DNA of 64,000 nt from an uncultured Prevotellaceae bacterium (GTDB lineage: Bacteria; Bacteroidota; Bacteroidia; Bacteroidales; Bacteroidaceae): the NCBI GenBank assembly GCA_900543815.1, contig UQST01000007.1:1-64000 (forward strand), given 5' to 3'. The notes beneath the pieces are model-generated. The model saw only the letters and a list, made by a program, of their open reading frames with translations. It was not told the DNA's origin and did no database searches. A program made the translations under genes and the position numbers. Shown here piece after piece: positions 55,497-64,000 of the stretch (position 1 is the first letter of the stretch; the number at the start of each line of letters is the position of its first letter).

Positions 55497-56678
55497 TTAT
55501 TCTACATAGAGCACGAGCCCTTTGAGGTACTCGCCCTCGGGATGATAGATGCTCACGGGATGGTCGGCAGGCTGATGCAGCTGGTGCAGGATGCGCACCT
55601 GGCGATGTGCCAGGGTGGCAGCGGTAAACACGGCAGTGCGGAACTGCTCCTTGCTCACTGCCTGCGAACAACTGAAGGTGAACAGTATGCCGCCGGGGGC
55701 AATCTTCTCCATTGCCCTGGCGTTGAGTTTTGTATATCCGCGCAGCGCATTCTTCACAGCATCGCGATGCTTGGCAAATGCCGGAGGGTCAAGCACCACC
55801 AGATCATAGGGAACGGTCATGTCATCGAGGAAGCGGAATGCATCCTCGGCAAAAGCCTCATGACGGGGTTCGGCAGGGAAGTTGAGCTCCACATTGGCAC
55901 GCACCAGCTCCACGGCCTTGCTGCTGCTATCTACCGAGTGCACCAGTTTGGCACCGCCACGCAGGGCATATACACTGAAGCCGCCAGTGTAGCAGAACAT
56001 ATTGAGCACGCTGCGTCCATGGGAGTAGCGCTCAAGCAGACTGCGGTTCTCACGCTGGTCAACGAAGAAACCTGTCTTCTGTCCCTTGAGCCAGTCAATG
56101 TGGAAACGCAATCCGTTCTCTACGGCAACATCGTTATGGCTCTCGCCCAGCAGGAAGCCGTTACCGCCATCGATGGCAGCCTTGATGGGCAGTGTGGTCT
56201 CGCTCTTATAGTAGATAGAGTCCAGGCGCTCGCCCATCACCTGCTTCAGGGCAACGGCTATCTGCTCACGGCTGACGTGCATGCCCACGCTGTGCGCCTG
56301 CATGACAGCAGTCTTGCCATACACATCTATCACCAGTCCGGGCAGCAGGTCACCCTCGCCATGCACCAGTCGGTAGGTATCGCCCGCCTCACTGTCGGCC
56401 AATCCGATGGCCTGGCGCACCCCAAGAGCCTCGCCCAGACGTTTCTGCCAGAAGGCATCGTCGATAGGTTCCTGCTCAAAGGTGAGCACCCTCACGGCAA
56501 TGCTTCCCACCTGCCAGTGTCCCTGGCAGAGGAAATTATGCTGGCTGTCAAGCACAGTCACCACATCGCCTTCCTCGGGGTTGCCCTCCAGATTCATCAC
56601 CGCACCTGAGAAGATCCAGGGGTGAAATCTCTTGAGGCTCTCTTCCTTGCCTCGTCGCAATATTACGTTCTTACTCAT
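55497..56678 (-). CDS. Class I rRNA (cytosine-C5) methyltransferase, RlmI-type
   Basis: 393 residues. N-terminal PUA domain (about 1-75, RHPWIFSGAV-like), then the Rossmann methyltransferase core with VLNMFCYTGGFSVYALRGGA (SAM site), DPPAFAKH (catalytic loop) and LFTFSCSQAVS. Resembles RlmI/YccW, which methylates C1962 of 23S rRNA. Start overlaps the upstream exonuclease gene by 8 bases. Confidence 0.9.
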   Translation of the reverse strand: MSKNVILRRGKEESLKRFHPWIFSGAVMNLEGNPEEGDVVTVLDSQHNFLCQGHWQVGSIAVRVLTFEQEPIDDAFWQKRLGEALGVRQAIGLADSEAGDTYRLVHGEGDLLPGLVIDVYGKTAVMQAHSVGMHVSREQIAVALKQVMGERLDSIYYKSETTLPIKAAIDGGNGFLLGESHNDVAVENGLRFHIDWLKGQKTGFFVDQRENRSLLERYSHGRSVLNMFCYTGGFSVYALRGGAKLVHSVDSSSKAVELVRANVELNFPAEPRHEAFAEDAFRFLDDMTVPYDLVVLDPPAFAKHRDAVKNALRGYTKLNARAMEKIAPGGILFTFSCSQAVSKEQFRTAVFTAATLAHRQVRILHQLHQPADHPVSIYHPEGEYLKGLVLYVE

Positions 56679-57504
56679 CCGTCTTTTCTGTTTTACGTTT
56701 TCTTGTGGTCTTGCGCGGCTTTGGCTCGGCTACAGCCGCCTGCTGGGCTGTGTTCTTGGCCTTTCTGGTGCGCGCAGGGCTCTCCTTGCTTGCGGCCTTG
56801 CGGGTACGCTTGGGCTTGGCCGGCTGCACGGCATCGGGAGCCGTGTGGTCCTCTGGCAGACTGATGACCATGGGCTTGGGTGCTTCGGTCACGGGGGTAA
56901 CCTGAATGAGGTAACCCTCCTGGCGCATGCGCACCATCTCCTCGTAGAGCTGGATGCAGGCCCACGCATCGGTGGCAGCATACTGCTTCTGTGCGTCGGT
57001 CAGGCGGTCGGCTTCCCAATTGCTCAGCCGTTGGGTCTTGCTGATACGCTTGCCCATGAGGTTGGCATAGAGTTTCTGCAGACTCAGGTCGTGCAGTCCC
57101 ATATCCTTGGCTATCTGCTGTATTTCGATGAAGGTGCCGGGGTGGAACTCGCCTCTGCGCCTCAGTCCGCACAGGTCATCGTGCCATGAGAGTCCTATCT
57201 TGAGCGTTTCGCCCTCGTCGGAGAGCAATTGCTTGATGCAGTCGGGCAGCCCCAACACATTGAGGCGAAACAGGAAACACACGTCCTTGCTGCTCACCTG
57301 CAGGAGCGCCACCTGCGAGGTATGCCCGCGCTGAAACTGTGGCTTGGTCTCCGTATCGAAGCCCAGGATGGGCTGCGACAGCAGGTATTTCACCGCCCGC
57401 TCTGCCTCATAGAGGCTCTGAACCACTTCGATGCGCCCCTGAAACAGGGCGCGTTCAAGGCCGTTGATAGCCTCTTTGTCATACTTATCAAATATCGTCT
57501 TCAT
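56671..57504 (-). CDS. RNase D-like DEDDy 3'-5' exonuclease with basic tail
   Basis: 277 residues. Exonuclease domain (about 20-195): ILGFDTETKPQF (Exo I), IGLSWHDDLCGLR (Exo II) and YAATDAWACIQLYE (DEDDy Exo III, Tyr). Without the HRDC domains of RNase D. After about residue 200 an Ala/Pro/Lys/Arg-rich disordered tail (KPKRTRKAASKES, RTRKAKNTAQ, KPRKTTRKRKTEK) of roughly 60 residues suggests nucleic-acid binding. Overlaps its neighbours on both sides, so it sits inside a tight unit. Confidence 0.9.
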   Translation of the reverse strand: MKTIFDKYDKEAINGLERALFQGRIEVVQSLYEAERAVKYLLSQPILGFDTETKPQFQRGHTSQVALLQVSSKDVCFLFRLNVLGLPDCIKQLLSDEGETLKIGLSWHDDLCGLRRRGEFHPGTFIEIQQIAKDMGLHDLSLQKLYANLMGKRISKTQRLSNWEADRLTDAQKQYAATDAWACIQLYEEMVRMRQEGYLIQVTPVTEAPKPMVISLPEDHTAPDAVQPAKPKRTRKAASKESPARTRKAKNTAQQAAVAEPKPRKTTRKRKTEKTDE

Positions 57505-58033
57505 TCCTTTCCTTGTCCAATGCGTACTTCAGGCGGTGGAGCCGTCGCAAGGTGTCCACCAGATTTTGCCCCCAATAGAGTTCAAAACTGTCGCGCACAG
57601 CCCACAGGGCATCCTGCATGCACTGTTCGAGCCTCTGCTGATACACCCACACGAAGTTGCGCAGCGGCTGATACACATCGGCCAGCTTCTCGCTCAGGCT
57701 CACCCACTGGCACTCGTCGCGCCCGCTGGCCTCATCCAGCACCAGGTCCTCATACTCGTCCCAGTCATCGAGGAGCGCCCGCGCGTTCCCTCTCACGTAC
57801 TCATAGTCGGCCTCTGTCACCTTATCATCGGGCAGAAACTGGCCCATGGTCTCCATGGCAGGCAGCACCTGGGCGTTCCAGTAGAGCACGGGCAGGATGC
57901 GCAAGAGGCTGTCGAGCAACTCTTCGCGGCTCTGCTTCTGGCACTGCTCCAGCATGCCACAGTACTGGGTGGCCACCGTCAGGAAATCCATGACGGGCCT
58001 CGAATACACTGGATTTACGCTATCTTTTCCCAT
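57488..58033 (-). CDS. DUF5063-domain protein
   Basis: 181 residues, helical, acidic. Matches the DUF5063 family of Bacteroidota (FLTVATQYCGMLE, LRILPVLYWNAQVLPAM, LYWGQNLVDTLRRLH). Unknown function; usually found with the RNase D-like exonuclease as here, with overlapping ends (17 bases), suggesting a shared complex or process. ATG at 58033 chosen because an earlier GTG (58057) lies at the predicted transcription start. Confidence 0.85.
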   Translation of the reverse strand: MGKDSVNPVYSRPVMDFLTVATQYCGMLEQCQKQSREELLDSLLRILPVLYWNAQVLPAMETMGQFLPDDKVTEADYEYVRGNARALLDDWDEYEDLVLDEASGRDECQWVSLSEKLADVYQPLRNFVWVYQQRLEQCMQDALWAVRDSFELYWGQNLVDTLRRLHRLKYALDKERNEDDI

Positions 58034-58064
58034 TCGGCATTGTTTACTATTGTTCACAGTCTTG

Positions 58065-58098
58065 CAAAATTATAAAATTTCTGCGTTTTTACAGCAAA
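58065..58098 (-). promoter_or_regulatory. Promoter for the DUF5063-exonuclease-methyltransferase unit
   Basis: Minus strand TTTG (58095-58098), 22 bp, TAATTTTG (58065-58072). Spacing is 1-3 bp longer than ideal. Confidence 0.5.
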
Positions 58099-58172
58099 AG
58101 GGGCTGCAAAAGAGTCGTTCAAGAGGCAAGAACATGTGCCTGCGCAGCAAAATGGCAGGCAAGACACACCAC

Positions 58173-58203
58173 TTATACATTATATATATTACACGCGTGC
58201 GAA
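58173..58203. repeat. TTATACATTATATATA-CGCGTG motif, copy 2
   Basis: Begins with the same 16 bases as copy 1 at 43147, then TTACACGCGTGCGAA instead of ATACGCGCGCGAG. Confidence 0.65.
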
Positions 58204-58320
58204 TTTTCTCTATACCAAGAGGACGGACAAGTGCAGCCTGCTGAAGTCCCCCTGGCGGCAACCTGCCCAGGAGCATTCGCCCCACCCTATCACTCCGCCA
58301 GCGGCATTGAAGCAGAAAAT

Positions 58321-58398
58321 GCAGTGCGCTGCAATGCCAAACGCAGCGCGCTGCGATGACCGACACACCGCACTGCAATGGCCAACGCACCGCACTGC
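58321..58398. repeat. 22-bp GC-palindrome array, locus G (4 units)
   Basis: Cores at 58321 GCAGTGCGCTGC, 58343 GCAGCGCGCTGC (perfect palindrome), 58365 ACACCGCACTGC, 58387 GCACCGCACTGC, exactly 22 bp apart. Confidence 0.92.
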
Positions 58399-58725
58399 GT
58401 TGGAAAAGGCTGAACGCACACTCTTTCTCTGCAAGGTGCGACGCCCATCCCGACAGCAGACTCTGAAAGCCCGAAAAGTATTCCTCACCAAAGTCTGTTC
58501 CACCTATTTTCATCAAGGGACAAACACTCTGGCAGACAGCGGAGCAAGTTGGAAGAAGCAAAGAAGCACACCATCAATACAATTTTATCCAGCAAAGAAA
58601 ACCACAGGAGTCCTCTACAAGCAATATGACACGCTGAAAACCACATAAAAAGAGAGCAAAAGGAAGTTTTGCAGAAAACAATGAAAAAACCATCGCTTTT
58701 GTATTATCATATCAGCAGAATGCAG

Positions 58726-58733
58726 TAAATTTG
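58726..58733 (+). promoter_or_regulatory. Probable -7 box for the first C10 peptidase gene
   Basis: TAAATTTG (TAnnTTTG) 35 bases before the ATG. A TTTG lies at 58698-58701, 24 bp away, longer than the usual 19-21. Confidence 0.5.
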
Positions 58734-58768
58734 CAAAAAAAGTACAATAAAAACAAAACGAATACCCT

Positions 58769-61700
58769 ATGAAGAGACAACTTACATTAGTTGCACTGAT
58801 GCTCACATGCCTATCCATGTGGGCCGATCCCGTAGGCCGCGAGGCAGCCAAGCAAACTGCCAAGCAGTTCCTGTTGGAAAGAGGTGTGGAGATGACAGCA
58901 CAGCAACCCGCCCACCGTGCCCCAAGAAAAGGCAAGACAGAGAAGGAGAACTCTTATTACTATGTGTTCAACGCAGGTAACAACCAGGGTTACGTGATTG
59001 TGTCAGGCGACAGCCGCACCGAGGAGATACTGGGTTATGTGGAGCACGGAACGTATGACGAGAGCGCCCTGCCCGAGCACATGAAGGCATGGCTGCAGGG
59101 TTACGCCGACCAGATACAGTACTTGGACGACCATGCCATCAAGGGCACCACACCCAAGCAGAGGGCTGCTGCACGCCGCCGTATGACGGCCACCAGGCAC
59201 GCCCTGCCCGCCCTGCTGACCTGCGCATGGAACCAGAACGACCCCTACAACCTGAAGTGCCCCTCGTACTACAAGGCCGATGGCACCGAGCTCAGGCCTG
59301 CCACGGGCTGCGTAGCCACTGCATTGACCCAGGTAATGTACTACTACAAGCATCCCAAGTGCACCATGGCGGAGATTCCATCCATTTCGAACACCTACCC
59401 ACTGGCAAGCGGAGGACAGAAGGTAGTGACAGCCAAGGCTGTGCGCAGCTATACAAGAATCGATTGGGCCAATATGCAGGACCACTACTCAGGCAGAGAG
59501 AGCCAGGAGGCAAAGGATGCCGTGGCCAACGTGATGCTGTACGTGGGACAGTCGGTGAAGATGAACTACGGCTCCACGTCGGGTGCGGGCTTTGGAGGTA
59601 ACGTCATCAAGGCGCTCACCAACATCTTCAATTACCAGAAGGGATGCTATATGGCTGAGCGCGGAAACTATACCGCTGACTCTTGGTACGACCTTATCTA
59701 CAGCGAAATAGCCTCAGGACACCCCGTGACATACGCAGGCAGAAGCACCGGCGGCGGACATGCCTTTGTACTGGACGGCTTCGACGGCGGCAACCTGTTC
59801 CATGTCAATTGGGGTTGGGGCGGTTCGAACAACGGATGGTTCCTCATTGATGTGCTCAACCCGGGCGACAATACAGGTATCGGAGCCAGCACAAGCAGCG
59901 ACGGATACAGCCTCAGCCACACCGCGCTAATCAATCTGCGTGTGCCCGGCGACACGATGGGAGAACCCACCACAAAGCTCACCATCAGGGAAGAGAAGAT
60001 AGACGGAACGAGCATCTACGCCAAATATGTCAACTGGACAATGACGACCAACAACTTCGACTACGGCATCATCTATCAGGACAAGGAAGGCAACTACGTG
60101 CCCGCAGGCGGCCGCTATGAGACAGCCAAGATGACCGACGAGCAGATCATAGGCAAATCCTTCAACATGAAGAAACTCCTGCCCGAGGGCACCTGGAAGC
60201 TTTCACCGGCCAGCAAACTGCATTCTGCCAAGATATGGCGCCCGCAGTACAACATGCGCGACGTGTATATCGAGGCTGTTGTAGATGCAGAGGGCAACGT
60301 CAGCTTGCGCAAGACATCGGGCGACTTCCGCATGAGCATGGACAACCTCGTATGCATTGGTCCGCGCGAGGTGGGCACTCAGCAGGAAATACAAGTGACG
60401 TTCACCAACCACGGCGACGAATATCTCCGTGAACTCAGCCTCTATGCAAGCACCGGCTCATCGAAGAACGACGTGAACAGCCGCGCCATGGTAAGCATCA
60501 AGAAGGGCGAAACGAAGACCTATAGTTTCTTCTTCAACCCCAACTCTGCAGGCACTTACAACGTGTGGGTGTGCACTGACCGCAACCCCGATGAGGTAGT
60601 GGGCAAAGGTCAGATAACCATCGCAGCCAGCGGCCAGGGCGACAAGCCAAAACTCGCACTGCAGATGGTAAGCATCAAGAACTCGCAGAACGGTACTGTA
60701 TATGGCACCAGGCTCAATGGTGTAGCGACCATCAAGAACAATGGCACCAAGCCGTTCGTAGGAAAAGTAGTGACTCGTCTGTGGAGACAGCCTGGTGGAA
60801 CAGGTGGCGCATACGGCTCCACCTCACTCACCCATTATATGGAGATTGAGCCTGGACGCACGGCACAGGCACCATTTGACTACTCTGGACTGGACTACGG
60901 AAACGCTTATCTCATCCAGGTGAGAGTATATGGCCAGGACATCGACGGCGGTAACCTGTGGAACAACAAGTATGCATGCAAGGAAGGCATACTGGCTTGG
61001 AAGGAGAACGGAACACTGAGCGGAATGGCTCCCAAGTCATCACTGATTACAGGCGCCAGCCTTTGCGCTGTACTTATAGACCAATGCTCGGTGCGACGCG
61101 TCATCCCGAACAAGAACCCCAACACCATTTATGCCGTTACTCCAGGCACAAACGCGCCCTCTGGAATCGACGAGCGCAACCTGGTGATAGGCGATTCGGC
61201 ACAGAACCTGAACCTCACCAGCGGTCATGCTTACTACATTCCTCAAGCCTTCAAGGCTGTCAACGCCTGCTTCAAACACACGTTCCCCGAGGAAGGCAAC
61301 GGCCAGGGATGGCAGACCATCACCCTTCCCTTTGCCGCCGATTCGATATCCGTGGCAGGCAAGAGCATGGCGCTGGACGACCCGCTCAACCATTGCTGGA
61401 TCTACGATTTCGCCTGGACAGAGAATGACGGCACGCCTGTCTTCTCACCGGCAACGCATATCTCCGCCAACACACCCTACATCATCGCAGCCGACAGTTG
61501 CATGAACGGCCAGACGATTGAGTTTCATGCCACCGACGTGCCCATCTCCGCCACCGAAAGCAGCAAGGCCGTGGTGAGCAGCAACAGCTATAGCTTCAAG
61601 GGCATAACACTGGCCGAGAACAAGAAGAACGTGTATTCGCTCAACAGCGAGGGCACTGCCTTCGAATTCTCCGAAGCTGCCGTGACCGCCACACCCACGG

Positions 61701-61936
61701 GCGCTTACTTCCACACATCGCTGGACGAGAGTTCACGACTACCTGCCATCCTCCTGCCAAAGGTACCCACATCGCTCGACACCGCAGTAAAGGATGTAAA
61801 GGCAGAGGTGCAGAACGGCAACGACAACGTGTACAGCATCACAGGCCAGTGCGTGGGCACAGCAGCAATGCTGCGTAGCGGCAAGTTGGCTCCCGGCATA
61901 TATGTAATGAAGGGACGCACCATCCTGGTCAAGTAA
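58769..61936 (+). CDS. C10-family (streptopain-type) cysteine peptidase with long C-terminal extension
   Basis: 1055 residues. Signal peptide (about 1-19, LSMWADP); SpeB-type inhibitory propeptide (about 20-135) with YYYVFNAGNNQGYVIVSGD; catalytic domain (about 140-395) with ATGCVATALTQVMYYYKHP (Cys 181), GGGHAFVLDGFDG (His 331) and HVNWGWGGSNNGWF; then about 650 residues of beta-sandwich and Ig-like modules ending in a VYSITGQCVGTAAMLRSG sorting-type tail for type IX secretion. Secreted protease; the maturation scheme (autocleavage of the propeptide) follows the family. The paralogue downstream lies 70 bases away after a terminator. Confidence 0.94.
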   Translation: MKRQLTLVALMLTCLSMWADPVGREAAKQTAKQFLLERGVEMTAQQPAHRAPRKGKTEKENSYYYVFNAGNNQGYVIVSGDSRTEEILGYVEHGTYDESALPEHMKAWLQGYADQIQYLDDHAIKGTTPKQRAAARRRMTATRHALPALLTCAWNQNDPYNLKCPSYYKADGTELRPATGCVATALTQVMYYYKHPKCTMAEIPSISNTYPLASGGQKVVTAKAVRSYTRIDWANMQDHYSGRESQEAKDAVANVMLYVGQSVKMNYGSTSGAGFGGNVIKALTNIFNYQKGCYMAERGNYTADSWYDLIYSEIASGHPVTYAGRSTGGGHAFVLDGFDGGNLFHVNWGWGGSNNGWFLIDVLNPGDNTGIGASTSSDGYSLSHTALINLRVPGDTMGEPTTKLTIREEKIDGTSIYAKYVNWTMTTNNFDYGIIYQDKEGNYVPAGGRYETAKMTDEQIIGKSFNMKKLLPEGTWKLSPASKLHSAKIWRPQYNMRDVYIEAVVDAEGNVSLRKTSGDFRMSMDNLVCIGPREVGTQQEIQVTFTNHGDEYLRELSLYASTGSSKNDVNSRAMVSIKKGETKTYSFFFNPNSAGTYNVWVCTDRNPDEVVGKGQITIAASGQGDKPKLALQMVSIKNSQNGTVYGTRLNGVATIKNNGTKPFVGKVVTRLWRQPGGTGGAYGSTSLTHYMEIEPGRTAQAPFDYSGLDYGNAYLIQVRVYGQDIDGGNLWNNKYACKEGILAWKENGTLSGMAPKSSLITGASLCAVLIDQCSVRRVIPNKNPNTIYAVTPGTNAPSGIDERNLVIGDSAQNLNLTSGHAYYIPQAFKAVNACFKHTFPEEGNGQGWQTITLPFAADSISVAGKSMALDDPLNHCWIYDFAWTENDGTPVFSPATHISANTPYIIAADSCMNGQTIEFHATDVPISATESSKAVVSSNSYSFKGITLAENKKNVYSLNSEGTAFEFSEAAVTATPTGAYFHTSLDESSRLPAILLPKVPTSLDTAVKDVKAEVQNGNDNVYSITGQCVGTAAMLRSGKLAPGIYVMKGRTILVK

Positions 61937-61951
61937 GTTCCGTAAAAAACC

Positions 61952-61994
61952 GAAGGCGGGCAGCAGGGAACACCCCAGCACCGCCTTCTTTTAA
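61952..61994 (+). terminator. Terminator between the two C10 peptidase genes
   Basis: GAAGGCGG (61952-61959) with CCGCCTTC (61981-61988), followed by TTTTAATAATAA. Confidence 0.9.
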
Positions 61995-62006
61995 TAATAA
62001 GACTCT

Positions 62007-64000
62007 ATGAAGAAACTTATATCATTGGCTGCATTGACGCTCACATGCCTGTCCGTGTGAGCCGCCCCCGTAGATAGGGAGGCAGCAAAGCTGGCTGCCA
62101 AGCAGTTTCTGCAGGCGCGAGGCGTTGAGATGACCACGCAGAAACCTGCCCATCGTGCCCCCAGGAAGGGTAAGGCAGAGCAGAAAGACTCATATTACTA
62201 CGTGTTCAACGCGGGCAACGACCAGGGCTTCGTGATTGTCTCAGGCGATGACCGTACCGAGGAGATACTGGGTTATGTGGACCACGGAACATACTGCGAG
62301 AACACAGTTCCCGAGCAGATGAAGAGTTGGCTGCAGGCTTACGCCGACGAAATACAGTGCCTGGATGAGCACGGCATCAAGGCTACTCCTGCACAGCAAA
62401 GGGCTGCCGCACGCCACCGGCTGAATAGCACGAAGCACGCAGTGGCGCCCCTGATGTCCACCACCTGGAACCAGGGCGACCCCTACAACACTAAATGCCC
62501 CAACTATTACAGGCGGGACGGCTCCACCGCCAAGCCTGCCACGGGCTGTGTGGCAACTGCATTGGCCCAGGTGATGAACTTCTACAAGTATCCCAAGCGC
62601 ACGATGGCTGACATCCCGGCCATTTCAAACACCTACCAACTGTCCAACGGCCAGCAGAAGACTGTGAATACCAAGCCCATCCGCCGCTTTACCAAGCTCG
62701 AATGGGACAAGATGCAGGACCACTACACGGGCAATGAGCCACAGGAGCAGATAGATGCCGTGGCCAACCTGATGCTGTACGTGGGACAATCAGTGCACAT
62801 GGCCTACGGTGCGTCATCGGGTGCAAGCTTCAACTCATACGCGGCCCGAATGCTCACCGACTACTTCAACTATGCCAAGGGCGCCTATATCGCCTACCGC
62901 ACAGACTACTCCATCGACGGATGGTACAACCTGCTCTATGACGAGATTGCTACTGGGCATCCCGTAGGATTTACCGGCAGAAGCACCGGAGGTGCACACG
63001 CTTTCGTCATCGACGGCTATGACGGGGAAAACATGTTCCACCTCAACTGGGGCTGGGGCGGCCAGTGCGACGGATGGTTCCTGCTCACCTCACTCAACCC
63101 AGGCGACAACTCGGGCATCGGCGCCAGCATGAGCAAGGACGGCTACGACCTTGGACAGTCGGCTCTGATAAACGTGCGTCTGCCAGACGGCGAGAAAGCA
63201 GAGCCCGCCACAAGCCTTACTATCAACAATATTGCCATAGAGGGTACCAGCATCAAGGCCAAATACATCAACTGGACAGGAGCCACCGACAACTTCGACG
63301 CGGCCGTCGTGTATGAGAACGAGAAGGGTGAAATCGTACCCGTAGGCGGCCGCTACGAGAACTTCTCCCTCAACAACAACAACGCCACAGACAGGAGTTT
63401 CAACGTAAGGAAACTGCTTCCCATAGGTACATGGAAGCTTTCCCCAGCCAGCAAAGTGCATTCGGCCAAGACATGGCACCCCGTATTGAACATGCGCGAC
63501 AACTATATCGAGGCCGTCGTAGGCGAGAATCAATCCATCACCCTGCGCTTTGTGGAGCCCAACGTTGACCTGCGCGTTGAAGAAGTCATCTGTGCCGGCA
63601 CTGGCGAAGTGGGCTCTGAACAGGAGTTGCAGGTGAAGTTCGCCAACCATGGCGATGAGTTCCTCAAGGAGCTGAAACTCTTTGCAAGCACCAGCGAGAC
63701 CAAGGCAAACGTCTATAGCTATGCCATGGTGGGTGTGAAGAAGGGCGAGACCGCAACCTACACATTCTACTACCGCCCCACACAGGCTGGCGTGCACAAC
63801 CTGTGGTTCTGCACTGATGACAACGGCAACAACGTGGTGGCACAGGGACAGATAACCATTGCCGAGAAGAACCAGGGCGAGAGACTCAAGCTCGTTGCCA
63901 CGTCGTTCGACGTGGGCAATGCCGTTGGCAACAACACCATATACGGCCAGAGGCTGTGTGGAACAATGACTGTGAGGAACGATGGAGACAAGCCCTTCAG
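62007..64000 (+). pseudogene. Second C10-family peptidase with in-frame TGA, runs off the window
   Basis: From ATG 62007 the frame aligns codon for codon with the first C10 gene: MKKLISLAALTLTCLSV, then TGA at 62058-62060 exactly where the first copy has TGG (Trp 18), then AAPVDREAAKLAAKQFLQ onward. Past the TGA the frame stays open to the window end (about 650 codons). The catalytic residues fall at the same codons (Cys 181 at 62547, His 331 at 62997). A restart at Met 42 (62130) would drop the signal peptide and part of the propeptide. Either a recent nonsense mutation, a sequence error, or a strain-variable off-switch; TGA is a normal stop elsewhere in the window, so recoding is unlikely. 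The C-terminal part lies outside the window. Confidence 0.8.

Larger units (their letters stand above)
58099..58725. other. Divergent gene-free stretch with motif copy 2 and array G
   Basis: About 630 bases between divergent genes. It carries the TTATACATTATATATA motif (58173-58203) and array G (58321-58398). No gene supported. Confidence 0.6.

Noticed and set aside
53413..55509. 698-codon plus-strand open frame
   Set aside because: Antisense to rsmE and the NupG-type gene; high His/Gln content typical of a shadow frame.
15745..58398. GC arrays as CRISPR
   Set aside because: Units are 12 bp with 10-bp spacers, too short, and no cas genes are present.
62058..62060. TGA as recoded Trp or selenocysteine
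   Set aside because: TGA ends many genes in this window, so the code is standard, and no downstream selenocysteine stem-loop is evident.
1..64000. tRNA, rRNA or transposase genes
   Set aside because: No cloverleaf or T-loop words were recognised in the gaps, and no DDE or recombinase motif in any credible gene; a covariance search would be needed to exclude small RNAs fully.

Overview
The window reads as a chromosomal segment of a member of the Bacteroidales, most likely a Prevotella-type gut or rumen bacterium. Support: upstream regions repeatedly carry the Bacteroidota promoter pair TTTG-N19/20-TAnnTTTG, most starts lack a Shine-Dalgarno sequence, and the gene content is typical of the group (OmpA with a VEK-rich linker, PCMD, CotH with lamin-tail domains, C10 peptidases with long C-terminal extensions, FadL/OmpP1, SLC13 with TrkA-C, class III FBPase, DUF5063). 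TGA is used as a normal stop. I saw no rRNA, tRNA, CRISPR array, phage or transposase gene.

Layout. 0-7.3 kb: OmpA-like protein, EamA permease, a 1302-residue secreted CotH protein, then a repeat-rich gene-free stretch. 7.3-11.5 kb (minus): Omp85-type barrel, PCMD protein, carboxynorspermidine decarboxylase and a lipoprotein. 11.6-15.5 kb (plus): class III fructose-bisphosphatase and an SLC13 permease. 16-18.2 kb (minus): a tight lipoprotein-thioesterase-fRMsr-PPIase operon. 18.5-25.4 kb (minus): one 2193-residue secreted multidomain protein ending in a DUF4465 domain, preceded by a cobalamin riboswitch and a good promoter. 25.6-30.1 kb: DnaQ-like exonuclease, menA with a CPBP protease, and a queuosine unit (yhhQ-queC-queF) behind a small preQ1-I-like riboswitch. 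30.8-38 kb: Crp-like regulator, lepA, a membrane-anchored nuclease, phosphohexomutase, nudC. 38.6-44 kb: FadL porin and a nitrogen module (PII, Amt, TorF-like porin). 44-58 kb (minus): mfd, a kinase/RapZ-C/nucleotidyltransferase fusion probably for amino-sugar recycling, an ABC exporter with a DUF4836-like partner, rsmE, nupG-type permease, rlmI-type methyltransferase, RNase D-like exonuclease, DUF5063. 58.7-64 kb: two tandem C10 (streptopain) peptidase genes; the second has an in-frame TGA in its signal peptide and runs off the window.

The most unusual signals are outside the genes. Seven intergenic loci carry 27 copies of a 12-bp near-palindrome (GCAGCGCGCTGC and variants) repeated at exactly 22 bp, separated by variable 10-bp spacers. 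At least three further intergenic loci carry short palindromes of quite different sequence (AAGTATCC-type, AAATTGTC-type, AAGCAAG-type) that also repeat at 22 bp. This looks like one architectural class of intergenic element, two helical turns per unit, that I do not recognise from published descriptions. The second highlight is the riboswitch-controlled giant DUF4465 protein, a candidate vitamin-B12-related surface protein of unusual size.
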